Made by a program: the position numbers and the translations under genes. A DNA stretch of 64,000 nucleotides, from positions 3,499,970-3,563,969 of the forward strand of contig JARUPZ010000010.1 of assembly GCA_031213475.1 (NCBI GenBank). Reading direction: 5' to 3'. The notes under the pieces were generated by a model. The model did no database searches. It saw nothing but the letters and a program-made list of their open reading frames with translations, and had not been told where the DNA came from. Source of the stretch: Nereocystis luetkeana. Taxonomy: Eukaryota > Sar > Phaeophyceae > Laminariales > Laminariaceae. Shown here piece after piece: positions 13,288 through 26,800 of this stretch. Positions within the stretch are counted from its first letter, which is position 1. Each line of letters starts with the position of its first letter.

Positions 13288-14794
13288 AGGTAGGACGAAC
13301 CGGGCTGGGTGCCCTGGCCATCGGAATGTGTGCCTGGAAGAACCGGTAGCAAGCCCACTGCGAAATTTCGAAAGGGGGGCGCGCGGACGGCGGACGTTGG
13401 GCGGCGGCAGTAATGGCTGTCAGATCGACGCAGCTGCAGACGTACGGACCAATGCACGACTTGTACTTGCGTGTGAGACGTCGAGACGATAGATATGGGA
13501 CGGAAATTCTCGCGGACGCGACTTCTGGCGTATTTGTAAGGGGTTTCTAGCACAATTGTGCGGCCGATGGGGGGCTGAACCGACGGGACTCCACGACTGA
13601 CGTCTGTTACAATATTGCTGTATTACCGCTCGGACGTTCGGTGAGCAACCAAACGATGACACCCTTTGGGTGTGAGCAGCGTGAGCGCCCAGCTGCGCGA
13701 ATAGGGCCGTGTGGCGCCCGTTCTATGTAACGGAGGGATGCCAGGACGTACTTGGTTTGGCTTAAATAAGTTCGACTGACCTGGTTCCTTAGCCTATTAA
13801 TCGTTGGAAAGCCATTGTTAGTGCTTCAACCTTGTACGTCGATGTATGTATTTGTGATTTCGCCCGGTCATTGGGATCGTTCTTCGGGTTGCCGAATTAG
13901 CCTTTCTCCATAACACGTTTTGGGTGTCACAGCAAGAAACATCACTTGCTGCCCTTGCGGTGGCACGCGTGTAGACCACTCGGACGTCAACTTGTGTCAC
14001 TATCCCACTTGCGCAGCTACTGCCGTCAGCGTCAAACCGTGTATATGATATACCGTCGACATTACCCTCTGGAAGTGCCAAGAGGGCTAGGCGTCATACA
14101 CCTACTGCGGGCCATGCGGTTGGTCTAGTATGCGGGTAGAATATATTATTATATGGGTCGTTGGGCAGGGTACTGTAGAAAGTTCATTAGGGGAGAGAGA
14201 TTCATAGAACCGGCGGGGTACCTGGTTCGTGCAACTCGTACCGCACCACGCTTTCCGATCCTACACGCATATCTTTGCGACCGTATTTGCGACGGCCTAG
14301 GTGTGCGACGGGACGGGTGTTCAGCAAGCGTGTACCCGAAAACGGGGTACGTACGTACATTCAGACCTGCTTTGGGCTGGGTTGTTTGTCGTGAGCCGTA
14401 CGCGTCTGCCGCTCCCTGAGGTCCCTCTGCTCCTTGACTTTTTTTTTCTCTTTGAGCCACTGAAGGTTTGCCTGCGTAGGACGCGATACATCGACACCGG
14501 CGATAATAACAAGTCGGCAGCACGATGACACGAAGTCGATTGCCGCGAAAGACAGCACACAGGTGAACCATCGAGTGGCGTCAACGAGAATAAACATTCT
14601 CCCATTCTTCGTTTTTCCCACAGCGTGTTTTTGTTTTATACGGGTACCTGATCCGTGAATTTTCGAATATTTAAATACGGCAGCCGGAGGCCGTCAGTAG
14701 GCATAACGTGTGAAATAGTAAAAATCGTGATGTTGTGCATATATATATAATTTTGCAATTTAAATTTTGTCAACAAAAAGGGTTTGAAAAGCCC

Positions 14795-14887
14795 TCAAGT
14801 AAATATGTCTGCCGAGGAAACCCGAACGTCGCTCAGTACAGTAACACCGAAATGAAAACGGTTGACGCCCAGCAGGCTTGACTCCAC
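14795..14887 (-). CDS. Ankyrin/membrane gene, candidate exon 12 with stop
   Basis: Acceptor GGTTGCCTTGCCAG|GTGGAG in phase 0. 30 codons starting VESSLLGVNRFHFGV, and TGA at 14797-14795. Phase and position fit, but codon preference weakens toward the end. The alternative terminal exon at 13287-13046 fits the phase equally well. Confidence 0.45.
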   Translation of the reverse strand: MESSLLGVNRFHFGVTVLSDVRVSSADIFT

Positions 14888-17800
14888 CTGGCAAGGCAAC
14901 CGATGACAAGCAGGCAACACCACATTACGTTGTATCCTGCGTACCGCTTGTATACGAAGGAAGAACACATATCTGACAAGTTTAGCCATTCGCAACCTTG
15001 TTTTTCGCTGTACGCTGTTCTGATAAACAGGAGCTTACCTTTTTAGCGAAGCGCCATCTTTGGCAGGACCACTGGGTGGGGTACGGATGCCAGTTACACG
15101 GACGTAGGGGGGCGAGGGAGAAGGAGTTCTGCGTTTGTATTTATGGTCTGGCGTGACCAGCATTGTTTGTTAGTTTAGGCTTCTGCGGCGTAATTTAATC
15201 AAGGGTGTCGTGACAATAAACACATTTCAACAACGAAACGTTCAGTTCGGTGGTTTAGTAGCATTGCGGCGAAACGTTAGGTGCAGTCCGGTCTTGGGGC
15301 TGTAGGTCTTTGAAAAACAAATTCGCGGCGTTCGAGGTTCGACGTTTGTTCTGAGTAGAATCTGCCGTTAACCGTTGCGAAAAAATAATATGAGCAATAA
15401 TATCTGATCCTGTACATCTTGACTGGAATCCATTCCCAAGTCATCACCCGGCGCAAACCATGAACCCTACGCGTCATCCGACCATCCGGCACCCCAACAC
15501 CCGAGGTTGTGGTATATTTATTCACTCTCAACCACTAACTGCTACTTCGAAATTCACCGATATTTCAAGAATATATGTAGAACGAACAACACCCAATGTC
15601 AATTGGAGAAAATACGTGAGTGCGTTCGATCGGGGGCGATAGGTACGAAGTTACCTTGTCAAACCATTGCTCGACTCTTTGGTTCGCGAAGAAAGCGTCG
15701 AGACCGGGAATGACGATCGTCGCCACGGCGAGAGCGGCAGCGCTGGATGTTTGCGACCAGCCCATGGTTACCGAACCGACGTCGCTGGTTCCGACGCCCC
15801 AGAAGAAGATAGCTGGCGCCGACAGCAAGTTGGTCATCCTCGAATGCCTGAGGACGGTGGGCGGCGTCGTCAGGTGGATGTGCCGTTGTTATTAATAGCT
15901 TCCTGGTCTGTCGACACGGGTTACTCTCTGCCCAGATGGCCCCTCGACGAAGTCCTCCTTGTCACTGACGTACGGTAGACGTTTCTACCGATAGGTCAAA
16001 AGTGGTCGTGATCATCAAGCAAAATTCCCACCTGGCCTCCGTTGTATTTTCCAAGATACGCCGCACATGTGCTGCATGTAGTATCGGTTTTCGACTATGT
16101 GCCTATCTCATGCAAGGGTTTCCAGCACCGGCCGTTCGGTACATGACAGTACAGAAACACCAAAAACACAGGAGTGCCGGAAAAAACATCATAATCACGA
16201 TACGAACGGTCGATGAAAAGGCATAATAACCTTGACAAAGAAGCAAAGGTTGGCTCAAACCAACAACGTTACGGAGTAGGGATGTTGGCTGGATATTTTT
16301 CTGAGGTGACCTCACCTGACAATAGGCTTAGATTGGGTAGGCGATTGGTTAACCTTTCACCTCTGGCCCAAGGGACTATTAATAAGACCATCACAACTGG
16401 CGTCGACGGCAGAACATGAGTCGTTGGTCGTGAGTTCGAATCTCACGTCCACCATGAAATCGCATTTCAAAGATCAAGTGAGTTTCCTCATGTCAAGAAT
16501 CTGAAGAATACTTCTGGATCCCCAGAAATTGGAACCGTATGTGGTGGCGCGTCGACCCGTAAAATCCGGTCCGTTCCAGGGGAGAGGGTGCTATGAGGCT
16601 TAGGTTGGGTAGGCGATGGGTTCACCTTTTACCTTTCGCCCAACGTTCTAAGACCTTCACACTCACAGGGGTGCACCAAGGAGCTAATATGCAGTCTGCC
16701 AAATAAATATTGGACCGCAAGGAACAGTCGGGGCTTGATCAGAAAAAACAAAAAGTCCTATAAAAAAACACGGCGCAGACGTGCTTCCATTGTCTAAGTT
16801 AACTACGCTTTAGGCAAGATACCAGCCTTTTTTCTTGGCAGTGCAACACAGGTGAGCTACCTACACCCTTCGAGCGGACATAAAGGTCTTCTGGCACTCA
16901 TGGCGCATCACCCCATCGCCAGCGACCACGCCTCACTTGTGAGTATGTTCAGTGTCCGGTGGATGATGAGCACCTCTGGCTCTGGTGTTTGAACGATGCT
17001 CGCCCTGAGCTACGTGTCTGTTCAGCAAAGACCACAAGGCCCAGAAAGGAAACCTCGTGTCATAAATGACATATTCGTTTTGTGTGTTATTAATAGTTGG
17101 CATCTCGGCCAATACCACGGAGGCATGCCATGATATTCGCTATCTCAGCATTAAACCGTTCTTGATTCGCTAAATCGCCGGCCATGACTACTCTATTATA
17201 TTATGCTACTGTTGTAGAAGAGGCCCCAGTCTATTTCATTTTATGTTTTACTGGTCTGCTACTTCGTGCTTCACGAGTAATTACCGTAACGACGAAATGT
17301 AACACCAGTCAGTGAAGAAAAAACAAAACGGGGACGGCATGCCCATATTTTTGATGCATCCGTATGTATAAAGCTGATAAACTGAGCTGAACTTCAAACT
17401 TTACCTTCCGTGACCAACACCTCAGATAGACATTGCTGATTTATCATACTTTTTGAGTGTAAAACGAAGCCAAATAGCGTGTTTTTAGCTCTCGGGGGCG
17501 CCTTCAGCGGAATCCTACAGAAACGCCTCCAGCAGCCCCTTCGGGGGGCCCTCTAGCACGGCTCCCTCGGTCGGGGTGGGACTTTGTGGCTCTCTATGGC
17601 TAATTGGTTGACTTCGCCGGCTTGGCTGGCTCCGCTAGCCAACTATTAACTAGGCGGGAACTTCAGCCAAGTCGCAGCCCCAGTGGAAACCCAAACCTAT
17701 AAGACTAATCTCGAATGTACTGGGCAATTCCTTTGTAGAGGAGTTACGTTAAATACATCCGAATATCTTGGCGCCTAAAAGTATCGGCATCGCACTGTAC

Positions 17801-20800
17801 TAGAATACAAACCACTGTCAGGGAATAAATACAGGCACGGCAGGTACGTATCATACTGCCAGGGGGGAACCACACTAACTGTAGGAGGATTGTGCTCTAT
17901 GGGACGATGGGGACGGCACTTCTGTAGGCTGTAGTATGAACATCCCGCGCTACAAGGAGCTTTTCTACACCGTAGGACCATATCGCGCTATGGGAGTGTA
18001 TACGGCACTGCAGGAACATACAGCCTTGTAGGAGCACACCGCTCTGTAGGAGAGTACAAGCCTATGAGCAGACCGCGTTGCTGTAGGAACACACCGCACT
18101 GTGCGAGCATGTCGCAATGCACAAACATATATATCACAATGTAAGAGCATACCACAATGGAGGAGCGTACCGCACCATAGGAGAATACCGCACTGCGCAA
18201 GCATACCGCACTGTGTACGAGCATACCGCACTGTACGAGAATACCACACCGCGGAAGCATACCACAAGGTCGGAGTATACCGCACAGCCGGAGAATTTAC
18301 GGCACTCTAGGAGCATGTATGTGTCGGCTGCGCTGTCTCACCTCGCGTCTTTCACTGCGAGGGGCTTGTCCCTGCCGACCATGGTAGTTGACCACGTCAG
18401 CAAGGGCGCCACGGCAGTCAGAACCAGCAGCAAGATCAAAGCGCCGTCGCCGTTCTTCCCCGTTTCCGGCAGGAGCAGCTGAAAAATCTGCGAAGACGCG
18501 GTTCAGCGGCGACAGAGAGACCTGAAGAGTGCGCAAGTCCCTCGCTGTGTGGGTAGCCAACAAGAGATCGCGCATCAACACCAGGTCGCTGTCGTATACC
18601 CGGCACCTGGTGCGAGGTAAAATGTCGAGAGCTTGCATCCTCCGACAAAGTAGAAGATGCATGATGGTGCCGAAACCAAGAATCACAAGAAAGTACCAAA
18701 TAATGAACGGGGACCACAGCGGCGCACGCTACGGTATATAGGGATTTGTCACGTTTTTGTACCAAGCATTATTACTGACTGACGGGGTTCTTCAACTTCG
18801 AGGGAACAGTACCGATTGTATGTACGCGGTATCCCCTTTTTGGTGCGCCATGTGACGTATGTGCACCTATAGGCCGGCCAAAGGGATCTGTCCATCAACT
18901 ATCAATCCGAATACACATTGTGCTGTATTTATAGTGCAGCAACAGCAGCGGCAACATCAACGACAGACACAACCACAACGGCACCGTCCCCATAATATTA
19001 TAAGTTGACGGCAACTTAAAAACTATCCTCGAATGATGTTAGACCATTCCGTGTCTCCGTCGATCGAAAATTAGTGCAGTACCAACAACTGCAGAACCCA
19101 AACTGCGAAGGGAGGGGGATGCTACGACGAGATAATACGGGTGGGTGTGAAACCAAGTTGGATAATGCGGTAGACATATCAGCCAGCTGCTCCCGCCCAA
19201 GCCGCCGAAAAGGTACTCTGCACTTCGCAACTCACACAGTACACGAGTAAAAAACAAGGGAATATATAATCTAGGGATACGAACCCGATCTGAGAATGAT
19301 CTGCGCTTCGTTGCTGCAGAGATAACTATTTATAGGCGTTTTAGTTCATATTATTTGTTTGAGTAGCGAACTTTCACATTAATAGCAACAACTGCATAGT
19401 TTGTTTGATTTCTTGAGTGGGAATGCCAAGTAGATTCCGCACGAAACGGTGCTGCTGCAGCGCGAGAGTTGTCATTGTATAGCAGCGATACATACACATA
19501 CATACATGCGCACATATTGTCGAACGGCACACTGTATCTGGTACGCACACACAAGCAACGCAACAACGTAAACTGAACTTCCACCTACTATAAACAGGCC
19601 GTCTCACCACGATAAGCTTCCCGGGGATGAAGGACTGTATCTTGGCCTCGATCGTTGACGATCTCTCGTCGTCGGCGATCGATTTCTGCGGGCGCGCGCG
19701 ATTAAGTTGAGTATCGCATACCACAAAGAAAAAATAAGGTACACTGTCATCTGCTATAGAAGCAGGCCGGCCTTCTTTAGTCTGAGCAGACAACGGCTGC
19801 TCCACGTTTCACTTTACCGAGCGTGTGAAACGGGTGGGGTGGGCGTTCCTCGCGGTTTTCCTGTGGTGAAGCAGCAATACAAAATGCTTTCCAAAGAAAC
19901 CGTAATGCTACGACTTTGGGCTGTTGTTTTTTCTTCTAGTGAGGAAGATTTAGTTGTACAAACACTAATGAAGGGTCGCTTTTATCGTGAATCGTTTTAT
20001 AATTGTTGGGGGATGTATCCCGAAAAACAAACAGGACAGGCAGGAAAATCAGGAAAAATTATGTTCTCAAACTGTCATATGAAAACCTAACAGAGAGAGG
20101 TGAAAAAATAAAGAACTCTTGCGCGCACCACTCCAATACCATATTAAGGGACAAATAGATAAATTGGAAATCAAAATATGAGCGAAAACAACTCAAATAT
20201 ATGCATTTTTTGTACAGAGAAGTCTTCGATATTAACGGCCCTCCAGCAAACGTGGCAGCACCAGCAACGCCAACTTATTTGAAAAAGCTCCGATCCTAAA
20301 AGGCGCACCTCCCTGGTACGGTACGGCGGCATTTAGATCACGCTGGATACTGAACATGGCAACTATACTGTGGAAGACCGGCACTATGTGCAAAATAACC
20401 GCTTCCGGAATTCTTGTTTTTCCTTCCCGCCTGCCTTCCTTCTTTCTTAGTGCATGTTCTTACGGTGTGCTCCTGCGTTGCCCACCAGTATGACACAATC
20501 CTACTGTAGTCTGACTTTCCCTTGATTTATTTTTTTCCCGCCGGAAATGTGTTCAAGTGATCAAGGTTGAAGCTACTGTAGTTTAATAACCGGTTGTCGT
20601 CCAATCGTCTTTTGTCGTTAAAACGTCTACTTTGTTGTCCAATATGATCCTTTTTCCTCTCATAGGTTTCATTATTTCGGAAAATATTTTATCAGGTATC
20701 AACGTTAAAGGTCATGCTGCCGGCACATTGTCAGCTGGCAGACACAAATATCAACACACCCTCTAAAACTGCGTATGATGCACTACGTGGAACCACATGC

Positions 20801-23800
20801 CCTCGAGAAAGAATGGAAGTCTCAGTTTCTGCAGGCTGCCTTGCTACAGTATAGACCCACGAGTAATAACTAAACGAGTCTTAAAAAAACATGCCTGGTA
20901 AATACCAATGCTAGCTTTTTGGGGGAAGCTAATGAAACTAGAGGAGGAGTAAGTCGTGCTTAGCGGCGGTCTCTATGCTAAACCCATACAGAGTATGCAA
21001 CAGCTTATGGTCATGGTGGGTCTCTAGCGTGTTGCCGTGATACGGTTTTAACCGTTGCTTGCCCTCGTGTGTTTCTCATTGGCTGCCCCATGTTGCCGCA
21101 GAGGCGCACCCGCCAAGCAGTCTACGGTTCAGCAGGAATATTGATCGGTGCTACACTGCGTTGGTGAGCATCTGAATGAAATGGATAGCACGTCGAGACA
21201 AATACCATACAAAACCAAAAGCAAACAAACCCGACGGAGAGGTAACACTGAGGCGCCTCTAACACAAACCTTCCCCTGTGACACACTGATACGTACACAT
21301 CCCACCATTTATTTCTGGATGCGAAAGGAGGAGCAATAACTCTTACTACTCACATGCCGAGATGTGGGACCCGTTTCGTTGAAACAATACAACCAAGCTA
21401 CAATATCAATCACGAAACTCAGAGTGTTACATGCGAAACATTGCACGGCGGGCCCGGGAAACGATCAACACGACACGCGACCACACACCTTGAGCTCCTG
21501 ATCCCTTCGGGCGACGAGCGACACCATGTCCTTCGAAGCGAGGTCCAGCGCGCTCTCCATGATTGATTGGGTGTTATCCTCGTAGTCGACATTCATCAAC
21601 TTGTTAGTCTGCGTGTTTTCGTGTTGTTTCCGTTCACGGAATTCCCGGCACGGCACATAACAAACAAACAAAGGGGCGTACTACACGTCTTTGAAAGTGA
21701 TCTCAGCGAGGTCGTCAGTGCCGGCGGCCTCAAACCAACCGCTCCAGATGATCACAGCGGGAGGGGGGGGGGGGGGGGGGGGGAGGGGGGCGGCACGGGC
21801 ACATGACACAACCAAAGCACCGGCGAATCACACTCGTGACGTCACCCGGGCTTCCGGGCTAGACAAGGGCACATCGGTGTCTAGAGTAGTGTCCGACGTC
21901 GGTCTTAAACGTCTGTCACGATTGAACTATACAATTTTTCGGCCGAAACCATTATGTACCGACGGAGGCGCTCCTCAACTGAGGAGGCGAGCTACGTCAG
22001 GGGGTAGGGGTGGCACCTTTGGGGTAATTTGTTTCTGTATGACGAGGCTCCTCGACCCAACGTAGTCGTTTGCGCCACCAATAGCCAGACACCAAATGTA
22101 GCAGTATCAGCAGTATCCTGCCGACCGGTGGTCGCCTGCCTGAGGAGGTCAGCTGGTCTGAAATGTGTGACGAAAAGGTGTATACCCTCCCGGGGCATTG
22201 CTCTTTCGTATATATCTGGTATACTGGTGTGCTCTTGCCAGGCCATTTGATCTACATAAGCTTAAATCCGCGTTTCGCCTTATCAAGCGAAACATCTCCT
22301 CCGTGCTGTGCAAGTGTAACGGAGACCATTGTGGCAAATTCACGCCTAGCACTGGAGGACAAGTAAGCCTCGAGGTGGAAAGCGTTGCCAACTCGGTCGG
22401 GGGCGTGGACCCGACGGGGTACCAAGAAATTACCCGCAACCTGACTCACGAAGAAGGCTGTTCTGGGAACCTTAAACTAACCACAGAGTATGTGGGTATT
22501 CATACGTAGTATATATATTTGATAGGTGACCACACACGGAAGTAAGGTTGTAGGCTTACGGCAAAGTTTCGACACCCACAAATGCGATGTCAACGCACAT
22601 ATAAATCGCGAGGTTGGCTGCTCGGTACCTTGGTGGCTGCCTACGGGATGCAAAAAAGAAGTCTCTTACTGAGAATGTAGATCAACGGGAGTTTAGTGTT
22701 TGAGAGTATCATGCGGATAGCCTACTATTAATATTAATATCTGCTGGGGAAGCTCGGACGCCGGTTCGTGTCAAGTGGATTCCTCGGACTGACCTCAGGG
22801 TCAAGAATGTGCTCCCTCATGGCGTTGAAGGCCGCCTCGAACACCTGAATTCGGCCGGACTGAACAGCATGGATCAAGATGTTGCGGCCCCAGGTGTCCG
22901 AAAGCTTTAGCTGTTGCCGGATCTGGTGCGTACCGTGGGTGTTTAGGGTCGGGAAAGAGGAGAAACACTAATTTATACGAGGAAACACCTGAGGCTTCGA
23001 ACAACAAAGATTCAGTTTGTGGCAACTGCGCAGACCCACAACATCCTGTAAGCACCGCTGGCGAGGACGGACACGACGAACAACATGTGGGCAGCCTTTC
23101 TCCTAGCATCATCAGAGGAGGGCGAGGGAGGGTGCTGTCGACCCGATGGGTGCTAGGGTAGTCGCTCCACGCATAACACACGACGAAAAATGGGGGGGTC
23201 AAACCGTGACATCGCGCTTGTGGCATTCATGCGTTTCGCTCAAACAGAGGGGACTCGTCGGCCTAACACCCCCTGGCCACCACGACGTCTGTCGAAATTG
23301 TGATGGCCAAACCCCGAAACGTTCATGGTTGGCTGACATCGCTAAGTGAATGAAATCGACTGCGCGGCTGCAACCAAAGCCAACCCCACCGCCGTTATAA
23401 TGCGCCTGTTCGGCCTTTCCAACCCAACCTCAACACCGGCGCTACAGGTCTAGGCGCCACAGCCCGATGCTTGATACGGTTTGGGTAGTTGCTACCTAGT
23501 TTTGTCCAAGACTGCTCACGTGATGATCACCACGTACGCCACAAAACCTGCCAAATGGCTTCTTGAGGAAACGTGTAGAGCTATATTGCGAAGGACCATG
23601 CCATGGTCTGGGCACTATAAGGTAACGGTCTGCACGAATGCCAATTGGGATAAGACCTGCCATATACGGCACCCCTCTTCCTGGGTAGTTCCATAGTGGA
23701 GGCAAGTCCGTCAATCAGAAGTTTTCACACCAATCGATATAGCGCATGTCCTAATCGCTTGCACCCGGCAGCCCCCATTCTCCAGTGTAGGGTTAAAAAC

Positions 23801-26800
23801 TGACCTGGTTCTTCCACAGCACCTCTTCCACCATGGCCCAGGCGGTCTTGAAAACCACCAAACTAGGGTCCATCAGCCCTTTGCTTCGGCGGCTTGAATC
23901 CACGGTGACTTCGCTAGTGTCGTCCCCCCGCGTCGCCTGCGAAACTGAAGGGTGGATCTGAGGCGCGCTCGAGCCAAATCGTCCAGAAATATTTCCTCGC
24001 GCGTCGCCTGGCGCCGTCGCATGGTCACCCTCACCAGGGCTGGCCGGCGACCGTTGGCCAAAAGGCCCAGGGCCTCCATCTTCAATATCTTTGTCTTCTT
24101 CCTCGGCAATGCCATTGAAACGGTCGAGGGGTAGTACACCACGAACGCGACTATAGCTGGGCATTAAGGGGTCGGCACTGGTTAGGGTGAGCATTTGCTG
24201 CAGGGGGGTTCCTCGTCGTCGACGAGAGGCAGCTGAACTGTGTCCTGCGTCGGCGGATCTCTCTGTGGAGCCAGAAGCCGCGTGCATGAGAAACGTCATC
24301 CCGTCTCCGTCGACCTCTTCAACTAGGTCTCTCACCTAAGGTTTCGGCGTGCGGATGTGAGTTGGAGGTCTTTCGATAAGTCGGAGTGGGGTTGGTAGAC
24401 TCAAGCACTTTCTGGCGGTGCGCCTAACATGTTAAACGAACATATTACACCCCAGAAATAAAGGCAAGGTTGTTAAACTCAGCATGCTGAGGTCGCTTTG
24501 AACACGTTCAAGATGACTCATGGTGAGCTTTCCGTGAGAAGCTTTCATTCACTCTGAGACCTCAGCCCACGTGATACATGTAGGAACTCCTCCTTCTCGT
24601 TTTTCTCCTTTGCCTTCTTCCTCCTGTCCTTCTGGACAAGACGGACAATCAGCTCTAACAATGGGCGGCACTCGCCCAGCATGAACTATTTCCTGAGCTG
24701 ATATAAATCCTCCGGAGCAGCATGTATGCTGACTGACCCCACCTGCAGTGATTTTCCATTCATCCAGCGGGCTTACTGCGGCGTAGTTAGGAGACGCGCA
24801 ACAGGCGACCGGTGCGTACTTGCCGCCACTCGGAGAGAGAGGTCTGAGGTCTGTGCACAACTTCGCTGCCGCATCACGGAACATCCATGACTACGGAAGA
24901 AACCAACGCTGAGATAAAGTAAATCAGCAACCAGCACCAACGAAGACACACGCTACGGATGACATTCGCCCATTCGTTTGCCACGCCCCTATACCTCGAG
25001 ACTCCCCGTGCACAGCTCAGTCGAGTAAGATGCGGTTGGCTTTGCAAGAGGAAGGGAGCGCAGCCCAACTTATGCACCTACAAGTAAGCATGAACAATGA
25101 GAAGACTATGGTCGAACTATTTCTGACTGATGAGGCTTCTTGAACTGACAATACAACCCGATCAGTATGTCTCGTGTTTGCACCACATTTCGTTGCAGGA
25201 TTAAACGTTTGCGCTTTCTCGTCCGTTTGATTATGCTCACAGCGTTTCCTGAAGCCGTGCTGGGGTGAGGCACACTATAGGGTAAAGCCTCCCACGTGCG
25301 GGGCCCCAGAAAAGTAGGGCGCGTCTCTATGGTAGCATGCATCCAAAACAACCATAACATGTTACACAATAACGGTGTTCCACCGATACGAAGGCGTGCC
25401 TAATTCATTGTCCAGTTCCTCACTGCCCTTGAGGAGCCCCGTCGGTACTGAATGTTTTGGCGAGAAGGTGCTGCCCCTGTCGCGGAACGCCGCTTACCAA
25501 ATTACGAGAATTCCGAAACCAAATTAAGAGGTAATGTCACGGTGCGGGGTGCGGTGCCATATTTTTCTGAGCTCCTGGTCTGAGGAGGACCGCGAAATCG
25601 CCTGACTCTTAGTTTTCAAGAAGTTTGTTGGCGAAACCCTACCAAATACTTCAAATGTTACGTACTTCTAAACCAGGCGCAAGGATCACTATTTTTATAT
25701 CCCGATTTCGGTTCACTGGATCATTTTCACTCCACCGGTCGTAAACTGTCGTGTTCAACAGGGTAATCGCTACCGCGAGAAGGCTCGAATGGTATTCCAA
25801 CGATAACAACGCATGCCTCAATGTGTAGGACTTCATCAAGGTAAATACATCAATGGAGTTCCAACGATGAGGTATGCCTTACTGTGCATGACTTGGTACG
25901 GGGTATTTCCTCGTTAGAGCGATGTTGAGGCATTCCTTTTAATAGGCTAGTGCTAGTTCTTCCTCGTCAACACATTTGTGAAGTTTCAACGCTAGTGAAA
26001 GGCCCGACATGTATGGGTAGATCCTCATTGCCAGCACAAAAATGGAGTTCCAACATTGAAACGTGATGTTTGGGTGATTTCTCTGTCGAATAACCCCCGT
26101 CCGTCCGTCGAAGTTTCCCTTCTGGAAAAGTGTTTCCCCCATCATACCACGTTGAAAGGGCCGGCGGAAATTTCCTCATCGTTACTCTATCACGAGGGAC
26201 CATAGTTAAAAGGACCTATGGTATACATAAAAACCTACCAGGAATATATTTTACCATTTTCACTAATAATGTTGGGTCCAATTAACTATGGTCCCCCGTA
26301 AAACGAGATTTGTAATTCAACTCTCTCATCTTGACAGGGCTATGCAACGAATATTGACCCCCTCTCAAAACCTACTGGCCCGTTCAACGATAGAGGTAGC
26401 ACATTTCCGCTATTTTGTTTCTGAAAGACGGGTGTTCCTCGACCCCAGATCGTCCGGGATGTCAGTCGGGATTACGAAAAAATTGTAGACTTCGGCCATG
26501 GGATTGTTCGCCGCGATGCATTTTTATTTTTGCTGAAGTCAGTGTTCGGGTGAGGTATGGAACACCTTAAGTAAGTGAGGAGCGTCAGACAATCTAGGTT
26601 GAACCTCTGTCATAGAGCGACGAACGCCTCCTCTGGAAGATCGGGCCGACCGCGATACAAAAAGCGAACGAAAATTACCGAGGAACGCTACTCGTATAAT
26701 ATCTGGAAAAAACAAAAAATGTGCGACGGGCCACCACGACCAGCGCACACAACAGTTGACGACAGCTACAAACACCCTTGTGGGCTTTTGTGTTCGTACA

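Noticed and set aside
12739-13293. 184-codon plus-strand frame
   Set aside because: Runs through a C-rich stretch, has no consistent codon preference, and overlaps a better minus-strand candidate exon.
16103-16315. Hydrophobic minus-strand frame (IVIMMFFPALLCFW)
   Set aside because: A/T-rich third positions, no splice sites in suitable phase, and the flanking exons already join without it.
18342-18480. Uninterrupted reading of exon 10 in its first frame to a phase 0 donor (…GQAPRSERRE)
   Set aside because: It is open, but has poor third-position G/C and no helix, and its phase does not fit exon 11; the shifted frame fits on all three counts.
18117-18482. Plus- and minus-strand frames with six-residue repeats
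   Set aside because: Caused by the 18 bp minisatellite; they overlap a real exon on the minus strand in the wrong frame.
19039-19257. Hydrophobic minus-strand frame between exons 9 and 10
   Set aside because: No acceptor or donor in phase and weak codon preference.
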